DNA from: a bacterium
GTDB lineage: Bacteria > Bacillota > Sulfobacillia > UBA995
Direction: 5' to 3'
DNA: 64,000 bases
Assembly: GCA_031082145.1 (NCBI GenBank)
Contig: JAVHLP010000007.1
Span: 21,587-85,586, forward strand
Shown here: piece by piece, positions 18,607 to 27,746 of the stretch
Layout: every line of letters begins with the position of its first letter
Numbering within the stretch: the first letter of the stretch is position 1
Position numbers and translations under genes: made by a program
Notes under the pieces: generated by a model
Databases searched by the model: none
The model's input: the letters and a program-made list of their open reading frames with translations, nothing else
What the model was told of the DNA's origin: nothing

Positions 18607-20064
18607 TCAACGCCTGCCTTCAGCTATCTCGATAGGCCGGCATTCCAGGCTCAAGGCCGAGCTGGTCCGGCCGGTAACCCGGAAACGGTCGTCGGGCCGG
18701 TGGCCGGCCACCCACACGATCTGACCCGCCGAGACCACGAGGGGTACGCGGTCGCGATCGGTCCGGGGCACCCCGGCCGACATGAAGAAATCCTTCAGCT
18801 TCCGAGTCCCCTGCATGCCCAGGGGGCGGAAGCGGTCTCCTTCCCGCCGGGAACGCACCAGCAACGGAAAATCAAGGGCGCCGGCGTCGCAGATCGCTTG
18901 CCGCGGTGACAAACCTTCTTCGACCGCTCGCCGGGCCGCGTCACCCGTCAGCCAGCCCGTCCGGATACGCACACCCAGCTCGGGCACGTCGGTGTCCCCG
19001 GGTACGGCCAGCACTCTCCCTGCCTTCCAGGAAGGCCCCGCCACGCGCCATTCTCGTGCCACCACCATCCGGTCTCCCGTCTCCAGCACGGCCGCGAAAC
19101 CCCCGGGCAGGTCCAGGGCGGCTCCGGCCGCCCCCGAGGACACCATTCCCAGCAAGGCCTCCACGTGCCCGTATTCCAGTCCGGGCGCGACCCCGGCGAC
19201 GGCCAGGGCCCGGCGAAGGATCCGTCGCGCTCTGGCCCGGTGTTGGCGCCCCAGCCGGTCACGGTCGAAGACAACCCTCCCCTCGCCCATCTCCAGGAGG
19301 GTCCCCGCCATGGCCTGTTCTGTGTCCCTCGCCAGCAAGGTGGCCTCTTCCCGGCAGATGGCGGCCGTTCGGGCCAGGATCTCCTTGATGTTGGGGGCGA
19401 ACTCCTGCTCGAGCAAGGGAATGAGGGAGTGTCGCACCCGGTTGCGCCAGAACTCCAGGCTCTCATTGCTGGTGTCCACGCGAGGCCGGAGATCGAGCTC
19501 GGCGCAGTACTCCAGTATGTCGTCACGGCTCATGCCCAGCAGCGGGCGGATCACGGCCGGCTCCGCTTCTCCGGCCAAGGGCCGCATCCAGGGCATGGCC
19601 GCCAAGCCCTCCACGCCCGCTCCTCTGATCAGGCGGAGAAGCACCGTCTCGGCCTGATCGTCCAGCGTGTGGCCAAGGGCAACCCGGGCCAGGCCGTGTC
19701 GTCGCGCCTGCTCGCGGAAAAAAGCGTAGCGGGCCTGCCGGCCGGCACTCTCCAGGGAGAGCCCCTCCTGGCGAGCCAGCGCGGCAACGTCAGTCCGGCC
19801 GGCCACATGCTCCAGGCCCAGGCGGGCAGCCAGCTCGCGCACGTACTCGGCGTCGGCCGCCGCTTCATGGTGGCGCAGGGCATGGTCCAGATGCCCCACC
19901 CAGAGGCGCCAGCCGTGGCTGGAGGCCAGTGCGGACATGGCGTGGAGCAGGGCCACCGAGTCCGGCCCACCGGAGACTCCGATCAGCACTCCCTGCCCCG
20001 CCTCCACCAACGCGAGACGTTCAATGGCGGTGGCGATGCGCTTGACGAACCACTCGCCCTTCAC
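18607..20064 (-). CDS. tilS: tRNA(Ile)-lysidine synthase
   Basis: GVSGGPDSVALLHAM PP-loop, LGHTLDDQAETVLLRLIRG, IRPLLGMSRDDI; C-terminal domain RFRPLGMQGTRKLKDFFMSAGVPR. Confidence 0.95.
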   Translation of the reverse strand: MKGEWFVKRIATAIERLALVEAGQGVLIGVSGGPDSVALLHAMSALASSHGWRLWVGHLDHALRHHEAAADAEYVRELAARLGLEHVAGRTDVAALARQEGLSLESAGRQARYAFFREQARRHGLARVALGHTLDDQAETVLLRLIRGAGVEGLAAMPWMRPLAGEAEPAVIRPLLGMSRDDILEYCAELDLRPRVDTSNESLEFWRNRVRHSLIPLLEQEFAPNIKEILARTAAICREEATLLARDTEQAMAGTLLEMGEGRVVFDRDRLGRQHRARARRILRRALAVAGVAPGLEYGHVEALLGMVSSGAAGAALDLPGGFAAVLETGDRMVVAREWRVAGPSWKAGRVLAVPGDTDVPELGVRIRTGWLTGDAARRAVEEGLSPRQAICDAGALDFPLLVRSRREGDRFRPLGMQGTRKLKDFFMSAGVPRTDRDRVPLVVSAGQIVWVAGHRPDDRFRVTGRTSSALSLECRPIEIAEGRR

Positions 20065-20090
20065 CGGCGCCCTCCCCGCTGGCATCTGCT

Positions 20091-22532
20091 CTACGTTTCG
20101 GCGCCACCGCCAGCTTTCCCCTCTCCCTCCGATCGCCCGTAGAAACCCGCCACCATGACCGTCATGTCGTCGGCCGCCCCACCCAGCGACCGGCCGGCTT
20201 CCAGGATGTGCTGGGCGAGAGCCTGGGGTTCCATCGCGGGCGGCCGCTCCAGGAGGCGGGCGATCCAGTCGGGACGGCGCCCGCGCCGGCCTGGATCGGC
20301 CACGCCATCGGTGACCATCACCAGGATATCCCCGTCCCGGATGCTCCCTCGCGCTCGCTGCGGGTCCACCCGCCTCAGGATGCCGAGGGGAAGGGCCCCG
20401 CCGGCCACCTGGGAGACCTCGCCATGGGGGCGGCGCAGCAGGCTGGGACAGGCCCCGACCTTGACCAGGTCAGCTTCGCCGGAGTGGAGATCGACCACGG
20501 CCAGATCCAGCGTGGCAAAGCTCTCGTCCTGGTTGCGGCAGAGCATGAAGCTGTTCAGCACCCGCACGGCGGTCGCGGTGGTGAACCCGGCTCTCAGGAT
20601 CTGCTCCAGGAACTTGAGCGCCGCCTGGCTCTCGCCGGCCGCCCGGGCACCGGCCCCCATCCCGTTGCTCAGGCCCAGCAGCAGGCGGCCGGAATCCAGT
20701 TGGCAGGCTGTGAAGGAGTCCCCCGCCACCTCGCCCGCTTCCTTCGGTAACCGGGCCACCCCCACCCGGAAGCCCAGTTTCGGCGCCGGGCTGAGCACGA
20801 ACCGGCAGCGCAGGCCATCCCCCGCCCACTCGCATTCCCGGCGTGCGATCACCTGGCGTCCCAGGACGGCCCCGGCCGCCGGGACGGCGGCGGCCCGGCA
20901 GCGATCGAAGCCCGGGCAGCGCGCTGCGACCACCCGCACCTCGGGGAATCGGGGGGCCGCTCGGACTTGAACGGCCGGGAACCCGGCCTGCTCGAGAACG
21001 TGGACCAGGCGCTCCTCCATCTCCGGACCATGGCCCTCGTCCGCGCCTGGACGGCCTGCCGCAGCGGCGGTCACCTCTGCCATCCCCTCAAGCATAGCAC
21101 TTATGAGGTCCCCGCTCTCGGCCGAACGCCGGCGCCAGTAGTCCTCCTGACGCTTGAGTTCCAGAACCAACCCCAGGGTCCGGGCCAGTTCGCCCGGCCG
21201 CGAACACCGCCGTCGCAGGACGGCCGGTAGATCCTCGTCGGCCAGTTCTCCCTTCTCCTCGGCTCTGGCCAACAGCTCAAAGAAAGCCTGGTGCGTCCGG
21301 CAGAAATCCTTGCCCCAGCAACCGGCTCGGGAGGGGCAGGTCTCACACAGTCGGGCGGCGATGGCCGCGAAGACCGCGCCCGCCGACTCAGCAGTCTTAC
21401 CGTGCGGGACAGACAGGATCCGGGCGGCGGACGCCGAGAGCTCGGCCAAGGCTTCGCTCACCTCTACCGATGCGTTAACCGGGGCCCGGGTCTCCACCCG
21501 GGGAGAGGAGGCCGGGGATCCCAGCAGGCGCCCGGCCCACTCGAGGGCCCGGCGGGGGATAATGAGGAAGATCACGAATCCCGCGACCGCCTGCGCCAAC
21601 GCCATTAAGACCCCCGTGGGATCGGGGGCCAGGGGGCCCAGCAGGGTAGTGCCCAGCAGGTAGCCCAGACCAGCCCCCAGCCGGCCGGCGGGACTCAGAG
21701 CCCCAGCAAGCAGCCCGGCCACGCCGGGCAGGGCCGCCGCTGCGGCATCCGGCCGGGTGCCGCATAGCATGTCGATCATCCCCACCAGCACCCCGGCGGC
21801 GGCTCCCCCGGGGGCGCCACCAACCAACCCCGCCGCCATCACCGCAGCCGCCCCGGCCACCCGTTGGGCGCGGAAAAAAGCCACCCCCCAACTGCGCAGC
21901 CCCTCCACCGCCAGGACCAGCAGGACCAGGGCGGATAGCCGCCCCTCACCGGCATCCGCCCTCGGGGGTAGCAGAAACGGCATCGCATCCATGACCACCA
22001 GGGTAAAGAGGGCCGCCAGCCCGGCCCCCAAGGCGACTCTGGCCAGGCCATACGGCGTGACGCCGGACAGAAGTAGTCCGGCTGCCCCGGTGGCCAGGTA
22101 GGCCACCAAGACGGTGCCCGCCACAGCTGCCGTCCACCAGGCGGTCCGGGGGACTCGCCACCCCGGCAGCGATAGCAGCCCCAACACCAGAAGTAGGCAC
22201 AGCAGGCCTTCGAGCCAGCCCAGGGGCTCGCGGATGGTGACCATGCCGAGGGCCGCTCCCACGGCTGCACCGGCGACGGCGCGGGGCCGCCGGGCACGGA
22301 TGACCGCCAGGAAGGGTACCGCGAAGGGCGACAACTCACCGAGCAACACGACCCGGGCCAGGAGAAAGCCCAGGCCGGCGGCCACAGTGTTCCCGGGCGT
22401 GGCCAGGCTGACCAGGCGGGCCACGCTTGACCTGAGCCAATCCCGGACCGGAGGTCGCTCCGGCCTGACTCGCGCGCGCAGCCGCCCCCTCGACCTGACC
22501 CGCTGTATTGACGGATATCGCATGAACGCCAT
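20091..22532 (-). CDS. spoIIE: Stage II sporulation protein E (PP2C phosphatase)
   Basis: ~820 aa with N-terminal multi-TM region and C-terminal PP2C domain (GDSFTACQLDSGRLLLGLSNGMGAGARAAGES, DGDILVMVTDGVAD, DDMTVMVAGF); located before tilS. Confidence 0.95.
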   Translation of the reverse strand: MAFMRYPSIQRVRSRGRLRARVRPERPPVRDWLRSSVARLVSLATPGNTVAAGLGFLLARVVLLGELSPFAVPFLAVIRARRPRAVAGAAVGAALGMVTIREPLGWLEGLLCLLLVLGLLSLPGWRVPRTAWWTAAVAGTVLVAYLATGAAGLLLSGVTPYGLARVALGAGLAALFTLVVMDAMPFLLPPRADAGEGRLSALVLLVLAVEGLRSWGVAFFRAQRVAGAAAVMAAGLVGGAPGGAAAGVLVGMIDMLCGTRPDAAAAALPGVAGLLAGALSPAGRLGAGLGYLLGTTLLGPLAPDPTGVLMALAQAVAGFVIFLIIPRRALEWAGRLLGSPASSPRVETRAPVNASVEVSEALAELSASAARILSVPHGKTAESAGAVFAAIAARLCETCPSRAGCWGKDFCRTHQAFFELLARAEEKGELADEDLPAVLRRRCSRPGELARTLGLVLELKRQEDYWRRRSAESGDLISAMLEGMAEVTAAAAGRPGADEGHGPEMEERLVHVLEQAGFPAVQVRAAPRFPEVRVVAARCPGFDRCRAAAVPAAGAVLGRQVIARRECEWAGDGLRCRFVLSPAPKLGFRVGVARLPKEAGEVAGDSFTACQLDSGRLLLGLSNGMGAGARAAGESQAALKFLEQILRAGFTTATAVRVLNSFMLCRNQDESFATLDLAVVDLHSGEADLVKVGACPSLLRRPHGEVSQVAGGALPLGILRRVDPQRARGSIRDGDILVMVTDGVADPGRRGRRPDWIARLLERPPAMEPQALAQHILEAGRSLGGAADDMTVMVAGFYGRSEGEGKAGGGAET

Positions 22533-22704
22533 GTGGCTCGCCTGGCTGCCTCCCCCCCATTGTAAGGGCAACCGCGGCGGCTACCTGTCGGACTGGGGCG
22601 GCTCCGGCCCAGCCCGCCTCCCAGCCTTCGCGCTTTCCCCCGGTGCCACCACCCGCCGAAGGCCGAATCGAGCCGGTGGCCACGCGTCAGAATAGAAGTG
22701 GGAG

Positions 22705-23109
22705 GTGAGCGCAGTGAGTCCCACCGTGAAGTGCGAGGTCAACACCTGCACCCACTGGCTCCCGGGCGAGCGGTGCGGCGCCGGCAACGTTGATGTCCTG
22801 CATGAAGAGGAGAGCCAGATGTCCAGGAGTGCCCAGCAGACCCAGTGCAAGACGTTCTACCAGCGTCGAGGAGTAGCCAACCTGCTAGGTTCGATGGACA
22901 ACGTCAACTGGGGAGGCCTGGCCTCTGCCGCGTTCCAGCCCGGCGGGGCGATATCGCCCTCCGTCACCTGCACCGTGAATAGCTGCCGCTACTGGGGGGC
23001 AGGCAACCTCTGCCAAGCGGACGAGATCCAGGTTACCGGCGAGGGAGCCGACGAATCCCAGGACACCAACTGCCACACCTTTGACCTCGCTCAGGAGAGC
23101 AAGGGATGA
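22705..23109 (+). CDS. Protein with two DUF1540-type Cys motifs
   Basis: Two copies of CxxxxCxxW (CEVNTCTHW and CTVNSCRYW), each followed by downstream Cys (QCKTF, NCHTF). Confidence 0.85.
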   Translation: MSAVSPTVKCEVNTCTHWLPGERCGAGNVDVLHEEESQMSRSAQQTQCKTFYQRRGVANLLGSMDNVNWGGLASAAFQPGGAISPSVTCTVNSCRYWGAGNLCQADEIQVTGEGADESQDTNCHTFDLAQESKG

Positions 23110-23149
23110 CAGCGGCCGTCAGACGAGACTCCACGGCAGGAGCATCGCG

Positions 23150-23446
23150 GTGGTGACGGCCCCCGACCTGGCTCTCCTGATCCTGGCCAGCTTCAGGGTG
23201 ACCCACCTAATCGTCTTCGACACCATCACGGCTCCGGTCCGGGAAGCGCTGCGGCGTCCCCTGGGGCCGCTCATAACCTGTTTCTGGTGCAGCGGCTTCT
23301 GGGTGTCCCTGGCCTTGTTCTTGGGCTACGTCTACCTGCCGCTGGTGTTCCGGCCGGTGGTCATCGTCTTCGCCATCGCCGGCGGGCAGAGCTTCCTTGA
23401 GGCGTTGCTGCGGTACATGCAGTCGTTGGGCGGGAAGGAGCGCTGA
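23150..23446 (+). CDS. DUF1360 family small membrane protein
   Basis: LILASFRVTHLIVFDTITAPVREALRRPLGPLITCFWCSGFWVSL; ORF trimmed to GTG at 23150 after GGCAGGAG. Confidence 0.75.
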   Translation: MVTAPDLALLILASFRVTHLIVFDTITAPVREALRRPLGPLITCFWCSGFWVSLALFLGYVYLPLVFRPVVIVFAIAGGQSFLEALLRYMQSLGGKER

Positions 23447-23586
23447 ACCGTCCCGGAGCCGCTCCTGCCACCCAGACGGCCCGGCGGGAGGCAAAGCCGC
23501 CCTGCCCCTAGAACCACTCCATCGGGAACGGCTCGCCGAGATCCTCCGGCGCGTTCCCGCGTACTGGGGAAGGAGGGAGCGGGCAA

Positions 23587-24129
23587 GTGAAGGCGGACAC
23601 GGCGTACACGGCGGTCGGGGCATTCCTGGACCACTGGAACGGCGTGCGGCTGGTTACCCTCAAGCTACTGGAGAGCTTTGAGGACGGCGACCTTGCTCAG
23701 CCCGTGGTGACCGGAGGCCGGAGTGTGGGCAAGGTTTTTCACCACATCGGCGGGCACCAGTTCTTCGTCGCCCGCGGGGTGCTGACGCGCCGCTGGCGCC
23801 CGGACCCCGGCGACCCCGATGCGGACTGGACGGCCCACCAGGAACGGGTCGCCCGTTCAGTCTCCGGCCTTCACGACTGGCTCGCCGGCACTCAGAGCAG
23901 ACTGCACGAGTGGATTGACGCTGCGGACGAATCGGCGCTCGTCAAGCTACGTCCCGACAACCCCTGGCATAAAGGGATGCGCGGCTGGTTGCTGCTGCAT
24001 CACCCCTACCAGGACGAGCTTCACCACCGCGGCCAACTCTACGTGGCCGCCCGCCGCCTGGGGCGGGTGCCCCCGCCTGTCTTTGCGGAAGAACACCCCG
24101 AGTACTGGATTCCTCGCCAGGGCCGGTGA
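23587..24129 (+). CDS. DinB-like (four-helix, His-rich) family protein
   Basis: SVGKVFHHIGGHQFFVARG ... LLLHHPYQDELHHRGQLYVAARRLG, with the spaced His triad of DinB/YfiT proteins. Confidence 0.8.
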   Translation: MKADTAYTAVGAFLDHWNGVRLVTLKLLESFEDGDLAQPVVTGGRSVGKVFHHIGGHQFFVARGVLTRRWRPDPGDPDADWTAHQERVARSVSGLHDWLAGTQSRLHEWIDAADESALVKLRPDNPWHKGMRGWLLLHHPYQDELHHRGQLYVAARRLGRVPPPVFAEEHPEYWIPRQGR

Positions 24130-24146
24130 GCTCCACGCCCGCTCCT

Positions 24147-24956
24147 TCACCCGCGCCCGGTCTCCCGGGTGAACGGCGAGGCGGGCGCCGCACTGGCGTC
24201 TGAGCAGACTTCCCTCGCGGCCGCGGCCACAAGTGGTGGCAGCAGACCCAGGGCGCCGGCCTCGCCCAGAGTCCTCCCCAGGTTACGCCAGACCAGCAAG
24301 CGGATCTGCTCCACGGAGAGCCCCCGCTGCTGAGCGACCAGATGCTCTACCCACTCGACCCGGCACGGAATGGCGGCCGGGGGATCGCTGTAGCCGTGAT
24401 CGCTCTCAATGAGCAGGCGGTCAAGCGGGACGGAGGTGCGGAACTTCGACTGCCGGGCGACCGCCGAGTGGATGGAGAAGCGTGCCCCCAGGGCCACGGC
24501 CTCCCACGTCTCCGTCACGTTACCGGTCCACCAGTGAAGGACGGGTACTGCTACCCGGGTGCGCTTGAGCTCTTCCAGCACCAACCCGGTCGCATCGTAG
24601 CTGTGAATGCTCACCATCCGGGGTCGACCGGCTAGGACTCTCAGCGCCCGCCGGAAGGTACGGAGCTGGAGCTCAAGCGGCACCCTGGAGCCCTTGTCCA
24701 GCCCGATCTCACCGGCAAAGGCGGCCCGCTCCACCAGCTCCCCGAAGCGGTCCGGGTCAAAGGCCTGCTGGGCCCGTAGATTGCGCGGGTGGCAGCCCAC
24801 ACCCCAGGCAACCCAGGGTTCGCGGCGGGCCACACCCAAGTTAGCCTCGTCCAGAGAGACGGTCATGGCGAGGACGGCGCCTGAGGAAGCAAGCTCGGTT
24901 GGCGTACGGGACGGAGCAAGGTGGGCGTGAGCATCCAGCGTCGGTAGTGTCTCCAT
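24147..24956 (-). CDS. TatD-like metal-dependent hydrolase (divergent paralogue)
   Basis: LDAHAHLAPSRTP, WGVGCHPR, GEIGLDKGSRVPLELQLRTFRRAL, IHSYDA, LLIESDHGYSDPP. A canonical TatD is also present at 51827-52615. Confidence 0.78.
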   Translation of the reverse strand: METLPTLDAHAHLAPSRTPTELASSGAVLAMTVSLDEANLGVARREPWVAWGVGCHPRNLRAQQAFDPDRFGELVERAAFAGEIGLDKGSRVPLELQLRTFRRALRVLAGRPRMVSIHSYDATGLVLEELKRTRVAVPVLHWWTGNVTETWEAVALGARFSIHSAVARQSKFRTSVPLDRLLIESDHGYSDPPAAIPCRVEWVEHLVAQQRGLSVEQIRLLVWRNLGRTLGEAGALGLLPPLVAAAAREVCSDASAAPASPFTRETGRG

Positions 24957-25290
24957 TCGGACTCCCCCAACCCTATCTCGCCCTTGGGATAGCGCGGTCT
25001 CTTCCGCTCCTTCTTGCCTTTCGTCCTTCCCCCCTTCCCAAGAGCGGCACGGCTACATAAGGATCTTCCGCAGGTCAACGGACGGCATGAGCCCGTCGAA
25101 GTCCGTGAGCTTGCGGAAGTAGTCCAAGACCTCGGAACGAAGCCAAACGTCATTGATGGACTGCGCTCACAGGCGGCACAGGGACTCTTGAAACGGTGTC
25201 AGGGGGAGGACTTGACTAACGAAAACTGAAGCCCTAGAATTTAACTAACCGATTGCTTAGTGAAGCCATCTTTCTTACGCGTGGGAAGGA

Positions 25291-26441
25291 TTGCCCTTGA
25301 ACCGTGCAGGCGTCTTAAGTCAACAAGGAGCGTATCAGGCTTTTGTCCCCAAACCGCTTCCGCCATGTGATCCCCCCTTGTTGATGGACGACCGGACCAT
25401 CCACCTGTTGGCCGAAGCCAGAGGTGCTCTCGGCAAGCTGGAGGGTCTGTCTGAAGTCATACCGAACCCCGAGTATTTCATTGCCATGTACGTTCGTAAA
25501 GAGGCCTTGTTGAGTTCACAGATTGAGGGTACGCAAGCTTCTCTGGTCGAGGTTTTTGCAGCTGAGAAGCAGATCAGGTCTTCCGCAGCTTCGAGATAAG
25601 AGAAGTCATCAACTACGTGAGAGCTCTCAACTTCAGCCTTGATCGAGTTCAGCAGCTCCCGTTCTCGTTGAGGCTTTTGAAAGAAACTCACTCGATTCTG
25701 CTTGAGGATGTGCGTGGCCACCACCGTAACCGGGGCGAGTTCCGGTCCACCCAAAACTGGATCGGCAGAACCGGTACATCTATTGAGGACGCGGAGTTCG
25801 TCCCCCCTCCTGCCCATATGGTCCCGGTTGCCTTGTCGGACTTGGAGAAGTACTACCACGAAGGTCGTGAGCACCCTCTCACAAAGTGCGCCCTGCTACA
25901 CGCCCAGTTCGAGACCATTCATCCGTTCCTTGATGGCAACGGAAGAATCGGGCGGTTGCTGATAACTTTCTTCTTGCGGGAGCAACAGGTTCTCATTCGC
26001 CCGCTCCTATACCTGAGCTACTACTTCAAGAAGCACCGTCAGCAGTACTATCAATCGCTGATGCGGATCAGGACAGATGGAGATTGGGAAGGCTGGCTGG
26101 AGTTCTTCTTGACGGGTATTATCGAAGTATCACGACAGGCCATAAGTACTGCGAAGAGGCTTATTGACCTCGAAAGAGCGGACTCCCTTAGAATACAGTC
26201 TCTTTCGGAGTCTCCCAACATGGTCCGGCTCCACCGCTACATATCTGCAAACCCGGTGTTCACAGTGAACGATGTTGCAAGAGCTCTTGACGTGACCAAG
26301 CCTTCCGCTAACAAGTGGGTAAACGCTCTTGAAGGACAGGGCATAGTCGCAGAGATCACCGGGAGGCAACGGGGCAGGGTCTGGGGATATCGGAAGCTGT
26401 TCGATATCCTTGAAGAAGGGACCACGGAGCCCGCCCAGTAG
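25291..26441 (+). pseudogene. Fic family protein (Fic/DOC fold with C-terminal winged HTH), split by a frameshift near 25560-25610
   Basis: Fic N-terminal part with SSQIEGTQASLVEVFAAEKQ in ORF 25291-25599; the next ORF (25617-26441) carries the core motif HPFLDGNGRIGRLL and a C-terminal HTH. In-frame upstream codons of the second ORF read FRSFEIREVINYVRALNF, the expected Fic continuation. Confidence 0.85.
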
Positions 26442-26628
26442 ACGATGCTGCAGATGACAAGTCCGTGTCTGCGCTTTGACTGCAAGAGACCCCTGCTGCT
26501 GCAAGGGCGCCCCGGGCGGATCTAGCACATGGGCACAGGCTCGAAGCCTGCGCCCCCTCGTTCCGCCAGTAGGCGGCTATCAGCCAAGCCTGTAACGCGG
26601 CTTTATCTCGCCAACTCCCTGCCAAACC

Positions 26629-26704
26629 TGGTGGGCCATCAGGGACTCGAACCCCGAACCGTCCGATTAAGAGTCGGATGCTCTACCAGTTGAGCTAATG
26701 GCCC
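26629..26704 (-). tRNA. tRNA-Lys (anticodon CTT)
   Basis: Reverse complement GGGCCATTAGCTCAACTGGTAGAGCATCCGACTCTTAATCGGACGGTTCGGGGTTCGAGTCCCTGATGGCCCACCA folds as a cloverleaf with encoded CCA. Confidence 0.96.
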
Positions 26705-26721
26705 ACTAGACCCGAAATCCT

Positions 26722-26797
26722 TGGTAGCGGCGGCTGGATTTGAACCAGCGACTCTGCGGGTATGAACCGCATGCTCTAGCCCCTGAGCTACGCCGCC
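26722..26797 (-). tRNA. tRNA with CAT anticodon (probably elongator tRNA-Met)
   Basis: Reverse complement GGCGGCGTAGCTCAGGGGCTAGAGCATGCGGTTCATACCCGCAGAGTCGCTGGTTCAAATCCAGCCGCCGCTACCA; loop TTCATAC; paired acceptor end (G1-U72), so not initiator-like; CCA encoded. Confidence 0.94.
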
Positions 26798-26821
26798 GTC
26801 AACCCTGACAGTGCAACCATC

Positions 26822-26851
26822 ATTATAGTACACGGCGCTGACCCGGGTCAA
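26822..26851 (-). promoter_or_regulatory. Sigma-A-like promoter for the tRNA-Met/tRNA-Lys unit
   Basis: Minus strand TTGACC-18 bp-TATAAT just upstream of tRNA-Met. Confidence 0.75.
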
Positions 26852-26880
26852 CCGGCCGGCGGAGTTCCGGGCAACGGCAG

Positions 26881-27255
26881 TCAATCCGCGGGCGGCCGCC
26901 TGTCCGGCGATGTCGAGAACAGGATCTCGCCCGGCCTGGTCAGACCGAGTTGTCTGGCTGCCTGTTCTACGTAGGCGTCCGTTGACGCGTCGGCGATCTG
27001 ATCCCGCAAGGCGGCGTTCAAGCTCTCAACCTGCTGAGTCCGCTGGCGGGTACGGTGGAGATCCAGGCGGAGGCTGACCAGGAGGGACACCTTGGATCCC
27101 ACCAGCACCGCCAGGTAAACGGCAGCCACCAGGAGGGCGACGCGAGGCAGGTTCAGGCGGAGCCTGGACGACCGGGGGATCGCCCGCGGCCTGCCGGCGG
27201 GTAAGGCGATCACTCGCCCCCCGCTCGGTCTCTCGGCCGAACGGCCCCCGACCAC
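26881..27255 (-). CDS. divIC: FtsB/DivIC-type septum formation initiator
   Basis: Single TM segment followed by coiled coil (RTQQVESLNAALRDQIADASTDAYVEQAARQLGLTRPGEILFS); syntenic with yabQ-divIC. Confidence 0.85.
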   Translation of the reverse strand: MVGGRSAERPSGGRVIALPAGRPRAIPRSSRLRLNLPRVALLVAAVYLAVLVGSKVSLLVSLRLDLHRTRQRTQQVESLNAALRDQIADASTDAYVEQAARQLGLTRPGEILFSTSPDRRPPAD

Positions 27256-27310
27256 GCTGCCACCCCCCTAAGTTAGCTCTGCTCGTAGAAGGCGGTTCGC
27301 CGGTAGCCCG

Positions 27311-27721
27311 TCAAGTCCTCCCCGTCAGGCGCCTCGTGTGGGATTTCAGCCATGCTGCGGCGATGGATGCGGCCCGGGTGACCGCGCGCCGGGCGGCTCC
27401 CAGGCGCCCCAAAACCCATCGCAGGCAGCCTAGCAATAGGGGGCTGGCCAGCCACCCGTATAGACCGAACCCAAGGGCGAGGCCGAGGTAAACGTAGCCC
27501 CGGAGTTCGGCCAGGTTGGCGGCAGCCAGGAGTATGAACACGAGGGGGGTGACGATCAGCCAGAAGGCCAGGTCAAGAGCCAAACGGGCAGGAGTGAGCC
27601 GCTTACGCAGGCGGCGGGGCGGGCGCGTCAAGGCCCGGTGGACATCAAACAGTAGGCCCAGCATGGCCCCGGTGAAGACGGTGCCCAGGAACATGGCGAA
27701 CTCTTGGCTGATGGTGACCAA
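27311..27721 (-). CDS. yabQ: Spore cortex biosynthesis protein YabQ
   Basis: QEFAMFLGTVFTGAMLGLLFDVHRALTR and several TM segments; upstream of divIC. Confidence 0.85.
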   Translation of the reverse strand: MVTISQEFAMFLGTVFTGAMLGLLFDVHRALTRPPRRLRKRLTPARLALDLAFWLIVTPLVFILLAAANLAELRGYVYLGLALGFGLYGWLASPLLLGCLRWVLGRLGAARRAVTRAASIAAAWLKSHTRRLTGRT

Positions 27722-27746
27722 CGGGGATCCCCTGCCCGGGTCAATC

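Noticed and set aside
25540-25620. Programmed -1 frameshifting as the explanation for the split Fic gene
   Set aside because: No X XXY YYZ slippery heptamer with a clear downstream stimulator was visible; indel mutation or sequencing error is simpler.
22705-26441. A new defence island built from DUF1540, DinB-like, TatD-like and Fic genes
   Set aside because: Genes lie on different strands with different spacing, Fic is broken, and no effector/sensor pairing is evident; adjacency alone is not evidence of a system.
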